64,000 nucleotides of DNA. Source: Halisarca cf. caerulea (taxonomy: Eukaryota; Porifera; Demospongiae; Chondrillida; Halisarcidae). Shown here piece after piece: positions 24,345-36,384 of this stretch (positions are counted from its first letter, which is position 1; each line of letters opens with the position of its first letter). Both the position numbers and the translations under genes were made by a program. The stretch spans positions 1,222,101 to 1,286,100 of the forward strand of contig CAUJGJ010000179.1 of assembly GCA_963170055.1 (NCBI GenBank), in the 5' to 3' direction. The notes under the pieces were generated by a model. That model made no database searches. It was not told the origin of the DNA and was given only the letters and a program-made list of their open reading frames with translations.

Positions 24345-25782
24345 GTACTAAAGATATATACATACTGTATTTATGTGCATATGTTCATGCAAAGCTGTTG
24401 TCCCTTTATTTCTTATATTCCTTTCCTTCACATGTATCCATCCTCTACCCTCCAGTGTATTCCCAATGCATCAAGCAACGGTTGTCCAGTATGTCTAGAC
24501 GACTTACACAGTAGCAGAGAAGGCGTTAGTGTGCCAAAATGTGGTCATTTGATCCACTCAAACTGTCTCAAGTCGATGGCTGACCAAGGGTAAGCATTTG
24601 TGTGTAGTTCTCAAGTACGTATGTCCTTCACTGTAGCAGTGATGTGCTTTTGTGAGGTGTCCTTCAGTATGTCATTCACTGTGGCAGTGATGTGCTTTTG
24701 TGAGGTGTCCTTCAGTATGTCCTTCACTGTGGTAGTGATGTGCTTTTATTTGGAGTCCTCCAGTTTGTTGTTTTGCGTGGCCATTGTTTTTTGTAACTTT
24801 ATAATGATAAATGATGATAAGTGTGATATGTGCTACGCCTTGTCTGTCGCCCATCCAGGCTGTATCGTTGTCCCACATGTAATGCAAGTATCCTCAACAT
24901 GGACCGGCACTGGAAGCACCTTGATCAGGAGGTCAAGGCCTGGCCCATGCCGAGGAGATACAAGCACTTTCTAGTTGAGGTATGTGGATGAGCGCTCATG
25001 ATCAGCCACCCTTTTTACTCCATTGCTATCCATTGTGCATCTTTGATGTGTGTGGGCTGTGACCAGAACTATGTACATACACATCAATTGTCGTCGTCTG
25101 TTGCGTGTGTGCATAGGTTCTGTGTAACGACTGCCATGAGGTCAGTAAGGTAAAATACCACATCATTGGAATGAAGTGCGGAAAGTGTCCATCTTTCAAC
25201 ACCAGGCGTACTGGACAGGAGACACCTCCAGATGAGACGGATTCTGAGTTCAGTTCGGAATCAGACCTGGAGCTATCAGATGATGAATCAACGACTCCTT
25301 TTGAGCGGCATATATCCCAGCTCTTAAGAACACTCAGTGCGCGTGTGCGTGCGCTGGAGAACGAGGGAGAACTGGATGACACTGTGGGCGATAACATGGA
25401 TATCGTGCCTTCTTTGGTAGATGATGACACGGAGGAGAGCGATCCCTCGCATCACATATATCCATACATGTACGAGCCATATGGTGAATACACAGAGGAC
25501 GAGGATGACTATGACGAGGAGGATACGGACAGTGATACTTCTGGCAGCTGGGAGACTGAACAAGAAGAAGAAATTCACACTGGTGATCAAAAATTTGTGA
25601 AGACAGAGAGCCTTGAGGAAGGTAGTAAAGATAGTGGGTTCAGTGAGAATGGTGACTTGGCTGATGCTGGGGACCATGGAGGCCTAGGTCAGTGGGTAGA
25701 CACTGGGAACCAGCAGGACCTGAGTCATTGGGTAGACACTGGGGACCAGCAAGACCTGAGTCAAGGCTGCTCCATAATGTGA
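19430..25782 (+). CDS. RCHY1: RING finger and CHY zinc finger protein 1 (RCHY1/Pirh2), E3 ubiquitin ligase
   Basis: Six in-phase exons: 19430-19570, 19899-20018, 23616-23816, 24456-24589, 24859-24979, 25117-25782, 460 aa. The CHY zinc finger begins CKHYRRGC (about residue 37), continues [16 protein letters not shown] and HKLDR, then [13 protein letters not shown]. The CTCHY part has [19 protein letters not shown]. The RING-H2 ligands are C164, C167, C183, H185, H188, C191, C203, C206. A C-terminal zinc ribbon follows (CNDC at 242, CGKC at 260). This order is that of Pirh2, which ubiquitinates p53 and other substrates. The human protein is 261 aa and stops soon after the ribbon. Here about 185 extra residues follow: acidic and Ser-rich, with two copies of a 12-residue unit WVDTGxQQDLSx, ending in CSIM, a CaaX-type prenylation motif. 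An ATTAAA signal lies at 25808. Confidence 0.95.
21393..22188. mobile_element. foldback element expanded by an internal ~31-bp tandem array
   Basis: The left end is ACAATGAAACCCCTCT and the right end is GGGACCACTGTA. Between them are about 20 copies of a unit combining GGATTAGAGGGGTGTCTGCA with ATTCAGGGGTCT. Unit variants (ATTTCAGGGGACT, ATTCAGGGTCT) alternate in blocks. It is nested in the LINE. Confidence 0.85.
22478..22765. mobile_element. TACCATATAC-type element fragment with 26-bp minisatellite x4-5
   Basis: It begins with TACCATATACACTTTAATTT and a TTCGCGGATTTTGAC phrase like the 2325 and 16293 elements. It then has 4-5 copies of AAGCGTATACAGTATAAGGA plus TGGTTT (about 22641-22752). 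The array's frames are artefacts. Confidence 0.7.
23505..23540. repeat. (GT)n tracts in RCHY1 introns
   Basis: A short GT tract here; longer ones lie at 23838-23904 (21 bp after the exon 3 donor) and 24274-24345 (in intron 3). Confidence 0.9.
23925..24120. mobile_element. AT-rich foldback element
   Basis: The left half has GGAAATATTGG and TTAAATTTAGCGATTTGG. The right half has AATTTGGCGATTTTG, ACCGCCAATTCACCAATTTA and TTGCCAATATTTTC, largely the reverse complement. Non-coding, in RCHY1 intron 3. Confidence 0.55.
24615..24755. repeat. 46-49-bp tandem repeat x3
   Basis: Three degenerate copies of TCACTGTGGCAGTGATGTGC plus TTTTGTGAGGTGTCCTTCAG in RCHY1 intron 4. Confidence 0.85.
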
Positions 25783-27178
25783 ACATGTAGACTTGTGCTG
25801 TGTGCATATTAAATTTATCTAGCATCTTGAATTGTACTCCATATATTAGTGTATGTGCTTTTAAATTAGTTGTGAGCTACTGCATTTTGATATGGCTTTT
25901 TTTCTAAATTTCCTTCATGCTTTCAGGCATACATTCTTCATGCGTGGTTGTGAAAAAGTAATTATACGTTATACATATTATGTTTCTACATGGACTATAT
26001 TTCCCATGTTGTGTGTTTGCCTGTGAGCTTTGATCACAGGAAAAGCAGTGTACAGACATTTTGTGTCTACCTGTCTGTTAGTGTACTTCCACCTACGCAT
26101 TTGCAGCGAAGAGATTGAGTATGCACGAGGTATTGCATGGTGGTGAATATAATCCTGTGTTGTGATTTTGCAGTTTGTTTGAAGTAAGATGTGTAGTGAA
26201 CTGCATGTGTTTGTTAGTAAGTGGATAATTGTCACTTATCAAATCGTTACATTATCCCAATTTCAATGTACTCTGATATTTGTACATTAACTTTGTAGAG
26301 CACTTGGCATATAGTAATGCTTGGAATCAACTCCACTTCAATATTGATTGTTGGTGTGCGATAATTAATTGATGAATTGATTAATCACTGGATTTGAGTA
26401 AGACATGAATGGAATGCGTCTGTGAAATTTCCTGCAACACTTTCAATGTCTATGATTAGCTATATGCAAGCTGTGTTGGGTGGCTGCACCACTTTTGCTC
26501 AATGGTCATCGGTGATCATTTGTGCTGGTCTGATTTATAGGCAAATGGCTGCCAAGGTTGGATTAGGTCTCATTTTGTGCCACTCTGTGCTTGTTCCATG
26601 CTTAGAGCTGGGGATATGAAACAGGAGCCCTCATCAAAGATACCAGTACTAGTACAGTACTGCGATTGTCTATTACTGATGTCTTTGGTAAGGTCTGCTG
26701 TATTGTAGTCACAGTTTTTAGTGGGAATGAAGTCCCAGGCGTCTGAAACGCACCTAGTCCAATTTGGTCAGATTTCTTTCACCTACTTCAGGGGGCACAG
26801 CAGATCAGCATTCATCATTGTGCCAAGTGTGTGCAGACAATGGGCACACCTTGCATTTGACTAATGGTACGGACATTGTATGTGTTGTGGAGCTTGACCG
26901 ATGTAATCCGTACAGCTCTTGGTTAAATCCAGCGATTTCTCGATTTATTGAGTGATTATTGTGTGTTAGCAGTTGATATGGAAGTCGGATATACAGTTCT
27001 GTTTAGCAACAAATCGAGAAGGTAAAGAAAACGGACATGAACCGAGGAGATGCTGCTCATTGTGTCTTCTATTTATAGTGAGTCAGATTGCAAGTGAACT
27101 CTGAGCAAGTACGTATGTAGTTAGTCTGGCGGAGATGACCCACTATTTTCTGCTTCAGCCATTGTACCTATGCTGTAG

Positions 27179-27360
27179 TACAGTGAAACCTCTCTAAGCC
27201 GAACCCTCTGTATTCTGAAAACCTCTCTAAACTGGACATGTTTTCAAGTCCTGCTCTCTATATTAGCTGTACATACAGAACCTCTCTAATCCGGAAACCT
27301 CTCTAAACTGAACCATTTCTTTGGTCCCAAGGGTGTTCAGTTTAGAGAAGTTACACTGTA
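27179..27360. mobile_element. foldback element, TACAGTGAAACCTCTCTAA family (182 bp)
   Basis: The left end TACAGTGAAACCTCTCTAA pairs with the right end TTTAGAGAAGTTACACTGTA. The interior has CTCTCTAAACTGAACC and CTTTGGTCCCAAGGGTG. It is a clean example of the window's commonest foldback type. Confidence 0.85.
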
Positions 27361-27654
27361 CTATGAATTGGTGGCAGGTGGAAATGGGTTGGTTTACGCC
27401 AGTCTAAGTACATAGTACTGATGTTATAGCTGTTGGTCTGTACTGTTTCTTGCTTGCATAAACCACAGATGATCATTCAGCCAATTTTGAGTCATTTTTT
27501 TCTCCCATAGTACTAGCTTATGTGATTCATTGTCCAGGGCTATGTGTGGTAAACCAGATCATCTGCATGTGCAATGTATGTGGGAGCCGAAGCTGTTGGC
27601 TTTGTGGGCACATGGCTACATTGTGGAGCTATCAGGCTTTGCAGGGACATGGAG

Positions 27655-27868
27655 CAGTGTCCAATAAAACCCCTATACCCAGAACAGCAGTAGCTCTGCT
27701 GGATGTATTTTTAAGCCCTTTCCACGTACACAGTGGATGCATATGTAAAGAGCCTGACAATCTGGAAAGTTGTCAAGTGTCCATAATTAAGGGGTGTCTG
27801 CCATTCAGGGGTCTGGATTAGAGGGGTGTCCGCAATTCAGCGGTCTGGATTAGAGGGGTTCTGCTGTA
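27655..27868. mobile_element. foldback element, AGAGGGG type
   Basis: From CAGTGTCCAATAAAACCCC to AGAGGGGTTCTGCTGTA, with three GGTCTGGATTAGAGGGG phrases like the unit amplified at 21393-22188. Confidence 0.7.
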
Positions 27869-28189
27869 TAGCCATTGGGCGACTGTTTGAACCTCATGCA
27901 CAGAGGACATGCTCATCTGCTGGTAAAGCACGTAGGAGTTATGCTCTCAGTCTGTGACAGAATCGTCTTCGCTCTAGGCTTGGCTGAAGCAAGAAGGAAT
28001 TTACATTGTGTTGGACACCTCCAGCACCTCAAGGACTCAGTTATATCCCCATAACCTAAGCTTTGACTGTTCTGTGCATCATTGTTATTCAAATTTTATA
28101 ATATTTGGTCTATTTCAATAATTATTATTCTATCAAATAGATGTAAATATAGATTACTTTGGTCCCACCTTTTGACTGCCACATAGTGC

Positions 28190-28366
28190 ATGGGCATTTT
28201 TAAGAGGGGTAAAAAATTCATGGTTTCATGGTTTGAAAGAAACCACAAAACATTCATAAGTTGGCATTGCTGCAAGTTTTATATCCTTGCATTTAACCAC
28301 CAATTTTTTACCATAAGCAGTCAATATTTCTCAACATCCACAAAAATTTTACCCCCCTCTATATGG
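28190..28366. mobile_element. foldback element, AAATTTTACCCC/GGGGTAAAAAAT type
   Basis: The left end has TTTTTAAGAGGGGTAAAAAA and the right end has CACAAAAATTTTACCCCCCT. A relative is at about 32350-32590. Non-coding. Confidence 0.65.
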
Positions 28367-28764
28367 TATTGTAACCATCTGCATGTAATTCCATAAAACA
28401 GGAAATTTAAGGTCCATTGTTTATTCTTTGTGCTAAGTGCTGTGGTAGCATCAGAATGAATAGCAGGGTTGTGTGCATTCTGAGTGGTTTATCATTCTTT
28501 TCCGAGCTGAATTGACACTAATCCATGTAATTTCAATTCAGCACCATTTTCATGTTCCACGGTGATACGTACCATGCGTCTACAGTGAGACCTCGGTTAT
28601 CTGCACCTCAGATATCCAGTTCCCTCGCCTTTCACAGTAGCTTTTGGTGGAACAAATCTGCAGTAATCCTAGTATATACTAAGTTACTCATGTTCCGTTT
28701 CAATATAATTTTGGATTGGAAATGAAAGTCGGGAATTGACGGTATTGCACGTGTTTCGCGCAAA

Positions 28765-31700
28765 ATGGCCGTTTCCATACCGAATGAGCAGGTTTGTGCA
28801 TTTGCAAGGCAAAGTTGGTAGGTTATTATTCTTCATCTGCTTTCTTTCAAAATGACAATTTAGGTGCTGAAGGCAATCGTCGCACTGCACCACTACGAGC
28901 AGAAGCGCCCACCGGCGAAGAAAACCGCTTTAGTACCAGAGAATGGTTTATTTTGGTTGATAATTTCACTGAAGAAGATCCCTCAGGCTCCTAAAAGACC
29001 GATTAGAGTGTGAGCAGTAAATTTGCAAGCCAACATGGCATGTAGTGTTGGCTTACTAAGCAGCCCGAGGTCGCTAGCAGGTTACGTTTGCACAATCTAT
29101 CCTCTCTACTTACACATGGTTATTCCAGTATATCTTGTAGCATGGTGCAACATCACGCTACCTTCCCCTTTGTCATTTCATGGTGACTGAATGGTGGGTG
29201 TCATCCAGGGCAGGGGTCAAATGCAGAACTTTATGCTTGGCATGCAGAACTTAATGGTTGGCATACAGTATGTAGGTGTTCTCTCCAGTTGCATGCTCTG
29301 CTTTTTATCCCGTGAGACGTCCGTTAGTTGTGTGTATAGTAGGACATGATGCCATTTTGCAGTTTGTAGGAGTGAGTCAACTAAGGTCAACTTCTCTAGA
29401 GTGGTATGGTCAAGTTTTCCAATTGCTCACTATTGCGCGTGAGACGTCCGTTAGTTGTGTGTATAGTAGGACATGATGCCATTTTGCAGTTTGTAGGAGT
29501 GAGTCAACTAAGGTCAACTTCTCTAGAGTGGTATGGTCAAGTTTTCCAATTGCTCACTATTGCGCGAGCGAGCGCGCGCGCGCGCGCGTGTGTGTATATG
29601 TGTGTGGCTGTGGCTGCGTTTGTGTGTGTTTGCATGTGTGTGCATGCCTATGTGTGTCAAGCTTTGTATATCACTGCAAATTGAAGAAAATCACTTGAAC
29701 CAATGTATTTGCTTTAGCTCCTGCTGTCAACTTGCTTCTTGCTATTTTGAAATAATGTATGTCACAGGAGTACTGTCTTCAGGAGATTATTCATGTTAAT
29801 TTGTTATAAATTGTCTTGCATCCAGCGATAGCGTAATATTGGATCTACTCCCTCGATAAGCAAGTCCCCTTTATCTGCTATCACTGTATGTATGTCACAT
29901 ACAAGAGTGTTGTTGGGTGACAAAAGCGCGTTGTGAATGGTTGAAATCAGTCCACCCAGCTGCCGTCCAGCGTCTGATCCTGCTCATACCATCAGAGAGC
30001 TACGTACAGTGCACAGAGAGCTACATACAGTGCACAGAGAGCTACGTACAGTGCACAGAGAGCTACGTACAGTGCACAGAGAGCTACGTACAGTGCACAG
30101 AGAGCTACGTACAGTGCACAGAGAGCTACATACAGTGCACAGAGAGCTACGTACAGTGCACAGAGAGCTACATACAGTGCACAGAGAGCTACGTACAGTG
30201 CACAGAGAGCTACGTACAGTGCACAGAGAGCTACATACAGTGCACAGAGAGCTACATACAGTGCACAGAGAGCTACGTACAGTGCACAGAGAGCTACGTA
30301 CAGTGCACAGAGAGCTACGTACAGTGCACAGAGAGCTACGTACAGTGCACAGAGAGCTACGTACAGTGCACAGAGAGCTACGTACAGTGCACAGAGAGCT
30401 ACGTACAGTGCACAGAGAGCTACGTACAGTGCACAGAGAGCTACGTACAGTGCACAGAGAGCTACGTACAGTGCACAGAGAGCTACGTACAGTGCACAGA
30501 GAGCTACGTACAGTGCACAGAGAGCTACGTACAGTGCACAGAGAGCTACGTACAGTGCACAGAGAGCTACGTACAGTGCACAGAGAGCTACGTACAGTGC
30601 ACAGAGAGCTACGTACAGTGCACAGAGAGCTACGTACAGTGCACAGAGAGCTACGTACAGTGCACAGAGAGCTACGTACAGTGCACAGAGAGCTACGTAC
30701 AGTGCACAGAGAGCTACGTACAGTGCACAGAGAGCTACGTACAGTGCACAGAGAGCTACGTACAGTGCACAGAGAGCTACGTACAGTGCACAGAGAGCTA
30801 CGTACAGTGCACAGAGAGCTACGTACAGTGCACAGAGAGCTACGTACAGTGCACAGAGAGCTACGTACAGTGCACAGAGAGCTACGTACAGTGCACAGAG
30901 AGCTACGTACAGTGCACAGAGAGCTACGTACAGTGCACAGAGAGCTACGTACAGTGCACAGAGAGCTACGTATAGTGCACAGAGAGCTACGTATAGTGCA
31001 CAGAGAGCTACGTACAGTGCACAGAGAGCTACGTACAGTGCACAGAGAGCTACGTATAGTGCACAGAGAGCTACGTACAGTGCACAGAGAGCTACGTACA
31101 GTGCACAGAGAGCTACGTACAGTGCACAGAGAGCTACGTACAGTGCACAGAGAGCTACGTATAGTACGTAGAAAGAAACTTATTATTATATTCTGCTAAT
31201 TCCTTTCAACCACTGTTTGGTGAAGTATAATAAGTACATGCATACGTGTGATATGTAGTAGAAACTGTCTTCAAGTCCATTCGTCTGTAAAGCCTGCTGT
31301 AGGCTGACCTGAGGGTCATCTCACACCTGTGTATTAGGGCTACCTGTCTACAGAGACTACAATCACTTGGGTTCTTGGGCGCGGTCTTTATGTACAGGTT
31401 TCGCTGTATGAAGTGAAGTCTGTATATAAGGACCCACCAAAGAGGCCACGTATTCATGATCTCTATAGACAGGTGGTCCTTATGTAGAGATACTATAGTA
31501 TTGCTTTGGTGAGTCCCAAACCAGACTATAGTGGTCTCTATGCATGGGTGGTCTTTGTATACAGGTGGTCCTTGTATACAGGCGGTCCTTGTAGACAGGT
31601 GGTCCTTGTATACAGGTGGTCCTTGTATACAGGTGGCCCTTGTATACAGGTGGTCCTTGTATACAGGTGGCCCTTGTAGACAGGTGGCCCTTGTATACAG

Positions 31701-33257
31701 GTGGTCCTTGTGTACAGGTGGCCCTTGTACACAGGTGGCCCTTGTGTACAGGTGGCCCTTGTGTACAGGTGGCCCTTGTATACAGGTGGCCCTTGTGTAC
31801 AGGTGGCCCTTGTGTACAGGTGGTCTTTAGAACAGATTCTATTTACTGTATGCACATATGGGGCTGACTTGGAAATTGTGTGTTAGCAACCTGATGAAAT
31901 AACGTGAGGGAACTGGATAAATGAGGGAGCAGTAGTATAGTGTACAGTAGGATTATTGCAGATTTGTTCCCATAAAGTCTACTGTGGAAGGTGAGGAAAC
32001 TGGATGTCTGAGGTGCAGATAACTGAGGTCTCACTGTACTGTATAGCACTAAATTTTTCAAGGAGCTCTGTTTGAAATATTGTGGAAATAAATTTTGCAG
32101 GTCTGTCTTTCAGCTGCTGCCTTCCAAACAGTGCACTGTTTTTTACGGTGCGCAAATTTCGCACTTCAGCACTCATCCTCGAAAAACACAAAAGTCAAGC
32201 TCCTTGAAAGTCTCACACTATACGGTATGTATCGCTGTGAACATCTGTTTCATGTGTGCAGGAATATACATGGCAATGATTTTAAAGCTCTTTTGTTGAG
32301 CTTAGTCTTAGTGAAAATAGCTGTATTTGTGTGGCTGTTTTGCCACAATATAGTGGATATTTTTAAAGGGGTAAAAAAATTGTAATGTTTGTGGTTGGGA
32401 AAGGAACCATGGAATATTTACCCAAGTATTAGTGCAAGTTGTTAATTGTAATTTATTATTAAAGTTTAAATTTAGCATTATTGTAAGTTTTAATATCGCT
32501 CTGGCATGAACCTTCGATTTTTTTACCATGGATAATCCATACTTTTAACATCCACGGAAATTTTACCTCTTAAAAAAAATACGCTCCGTATACTCAGAAT
32601 ATGGCCAAAATGTACAGAATATGGGATGAGAAAGGAGTGGGATTTCTTGTGCATACATTCCACTTATCCACGCATTGGAGTTGCGAACACAGCACCACAG
32701 ATAGTCGGAAGGATTTTATGTATGGAGGCACTGCTTCACATCAATTATTGGTTCTAGCGTGTGTGTGCACGTGTGTGTGTGTCTTGTATGTGTGTTGTTT
32801 CTACACATTCTTATCTTGTGATTGCGTCTCAATCTGTTCGCAATGTTTGATCGCTGCCTGCACCACCAGGTAGTGGTCTCTACTAACTTTGTATTTTTAG
32901 TACATTTCATGTACTCTCATTATGTCCACGTGGTATTTGTTCTGCGTGGAGTTCTCAACGGATGAAAACAACACGCATCATTTCGGGGATCCTGACGTTC
33001 TTAGTTGTGCTACATGAGTGTCTGTTCACAGGACGTCCCTTCTGTAGTCAACACATGGTCATACAGTGTTTAGCCCCGCCTTGGTGTTGGGCACATTGCG
33101 GATGTGTGTTGGGATTGTTCTCTCTATGTGTGTGTATGTGTGTAGTATCAGCTGCTAATACTGTCGATTGCATTATGCTGACACATGCGTCAGTGCCCAT
33201 GTGCTCTGCTTGTGCTGCTTGTTCACATCTGTGCTCTACACTGGTGTGTGTGTGTGT

Positions 33258-33296
<39 letters not shown>

Positions 33297-33333
33297 TGTG
33301 TGTGTGTGTGTGTGTATTTGTGTGTGTGTGTGT

Positions 33334-33431
<98 letters not shown>

Positions 33432-36314
33432 ATGTGTATGCACTCATTATGATTGTTTTTGTGTCTTCATTGGGCAATGTATTGCAGTTGTGTTTTGGTG
33501 TACTTCTACGTTTCTCTAGCATTGATTGTACAGAGGGAGGGAGTGAGGGCAGGGTGTGGAGGGGAATGAGTGAGAATGGAGTATTGGAGGGAAGGCAGTG
33601 AGGGTAGGGTGTGGAGGGGAGGGAGTGAGGGTGGGGTGTGGAGGGGAGGGAGTGAGGGTGGGGTATGAAGGGGAGGGAGTGAGGGTGGGGTGTGAAGGGG
33701 AGGGAGTGAGGGTGGGGTGTAGAGGAGAGGGAGTGAGGGTGGGGTATTGGAGGGGGAGGGAGTGAGGGTGGGGTGTGTAAGGGGAATGAGTGAGGGTGGA
33801 GTGTGGGGGAGGGAATGAAGGAAGAAGGTCGGATGTGGTGGGGAGGGAATGTATGTACACTAGTCGGAGATGAGCACTCATTTTTTTGTATAGTACATAC
33901 GTATAAGTATGTAGGCAGTCTTCTGGGACTTGGTTGGGCATTATGCAGTTTTAGAGCTATTTTGTACTTTCACATTTTATATAAGATTCTGATGCAGTGC
34001 AAATACCACCATAGTCATGGCATTTTATTGGACAATAACCATGGCTGATTAAACCAATACTGCGGCCCTGATACGTGTGTATGTGTACTTACAGTATGTG
34101 TGCTTACAGCATGTGTACTTACAATGCGTGTGCTTGCAGTACGTGTGCTTACAGTATGTGTGCTTACAGTATGTGTGCTTACAGTATGTGTACTTACAGT
34201 AGGTGTACTTACAGTATGTGTGCTTACAGCATGTGTACTTACAGTGCGTGTGCTTACAGTACGTGTGCTTACAGTATGTGTGCTTACAGTATGTGTGCTT
34301 ACAGTATGTGTGCTTACAGTATGTGTACTTACAGTGCGTGTGCTTACAGTACGTGTGCTTACAGTATGTGTGCTTACAGTATGTGTGCTTACAGTATGTG
34401 TGCTTACAGTATGTGTGCTTACAGTATGTGTGCTTACAGTATGTGTGCTTACAGTATGTGTACTAACAGTACATGTGCTTACAGTACATGTGCTTATTGT
34501 GTCTATGTATGTATAATGTGTGTATATGAAAACACATGGGCATACAATATAAATGTTCACTCCTTTTAGTCTGAAGGTGTACCAATATTTCAACCCACCC
34601 TCAAGCAATCTTGTGACCTGATGGCTGCAATCAGGGGTGTAGCGGGGGGGGGGGGGGGGGGCAAAGGGTGCAAAATGCACCCCCTTTTTAGGATTTTACA
34701 ACCAGACTTTGTTTTGATCCTTTTTATGAGGATTAGTAACTCCTTACTTCACTCAGAAGCCAGAAAATGTCACAGAAAAAAACTTGCAGATAGTTGACTT
34801 TCTTTCTCAGAGAGAGCTTTGAACGATTCTAAACTACGCTTTCAAGTCATTTTATAGCTCAGTACCATTAGTGCGTCTGGCAGCCACTTCATGGGGTAAA
34901 AACCTGCTACTTACAGTGGGCTTGACCAGATGTTTGCTCAGTTCTTTGCCCCCACTTTTCTAAATTCCTGGCTACGCCCCTGGCAAGGATATCACATTTT
35001 CACATAATTTGATTTTAAATGCCTTTTTGGCCCTGAGGGGACAGACAAACTGAAGCACTACAGAAGATAAACAGCCATGATCAGTCTTCCTGTTTCCTCA
35101 TTGATTGGAAATTGTTTTTTCCGTGAATCTGTCACCCAATGGCAGACAGGGATCTGCTGCATGTGGGCCTGTTGACATTCAGCTCATCTGAACCTGCACC
35201 TGTGATGCTGGGAATCAGCGTAAGTGTTGAAAATTGTCGGATTTTATTCCAAATTGGGTCTTTCAAGGATGAATTGTGTACGGCTGATGAGATTGTTCCT
35301 TTTGGCATTTTGATTGAGCTTTAATGATAGTCTGTTATGAGTGGGATGCAGCAAGCGGTCGTTTGTCTGACGAATCACAGTGAATGCATGGGAACAAATT
35401 AGAGTTGGGCAATATTTCAATAATTGTGATAATCCTGATGTTTTTTTCCAATAATTATCGTATCATCGGTGTTTTTTAACATTGTGATGGTTGGGATAAT
35501 TGTTGCATGTGTCCATTTATTCCTCTTTCCCTTCAAGTGTCAGCATAATATTTTGTTAGACTCTCCCAAATTCCAAGAGGCTGGTTGCATACTTTACGAT
35601 TCCAGCGCTGTACCATTTTCATGATCATCGTGCATTTTGTTGGACAGTAATTGTGGCGATTAAAGCCTACATTGCCCATCCCTACAACAAATATCAGTGT
35701 TTTGTGAAATTATGTAGTCTCAAATACAGTACATTAAACATCTTAGTGCAATACTTGTGGAACTGCAAAAGATTTCCTGTTGTCAGTGTTTTATAACATG
35801 AATAGGACGATGCTAGCAATATCTCAGTTGTTGCTGTGTACAGTGGACCAGTACTTGTCCACACCCAATGGGACCAGTCTGTGTTTGGACATGTGAAATG
35901 GAGACTCGGTCAAAGTTGGCTAGCAAGTGCCTGGGTTAGTGCGTACCCCTGGATAGCAGCGCTCCTCATTCTGTCCCCTCCTATACATATGTACAGTACA
36001 TAAATCTGTCCTGATAGTCAGTATCTCAGATAAGAAATACTGATTATGTCTTCCTTTCGAAGTGCTCATTGAGCCCTTTCTATCATGTGCTCATGAAATT
36101 GTTACTGGTTTGTATGCACACAAACCGTAAATAACAAAAATCAAATTGGGCCTTGTACTAGCCCGGATCATAGTCCATTGTGGTTGCCTTGGGTTGGGCG
36201 TTGCAACCCTAGTAAATGCAGAACAATAGACCATCCAAGTAATCCATGCAACTGGATGTGTGGGGTTCGATAGGCAAAGGTCTGCATCCGTTTTGGATGT
36301 TCACCAATCTTTAA

Positions 36315-36384
<70 letters not shown>

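Larger units (their letters stand above)
25783..28764. other. RCHY1-RSL1D1 intergenic region
   Basis: No gene is recognised. Besides the foldback elements listed separately, it contains a T-rich sequence and unique DNA. At 28579-28640 is half of an element (CTACAGTGAGACCTCGGTTA) whose complementary half (AACTGAGGTCTCACTGTA) is found at about 32020-32040 in RSL1D1 intron 2. Confidence 0.5.

Noticed and set aside
29917..31199. 352- and 420-residue open frames of heptad repeats as a structural protein gene
   Set aside because: The frames exist only because the 21-bp unit has no stop in two frames. There is no splice context or family match, and the array lies inside RSL1D1 intron 2.
32962..33240. 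Frame starting MKTTRIISGILTFLVVLHE as a secreted protein
   Set aside because: It looks like a signal peptide but runs into a (GT)n tract, has no homology I recognise, and lies in an RSL1D1 intron.
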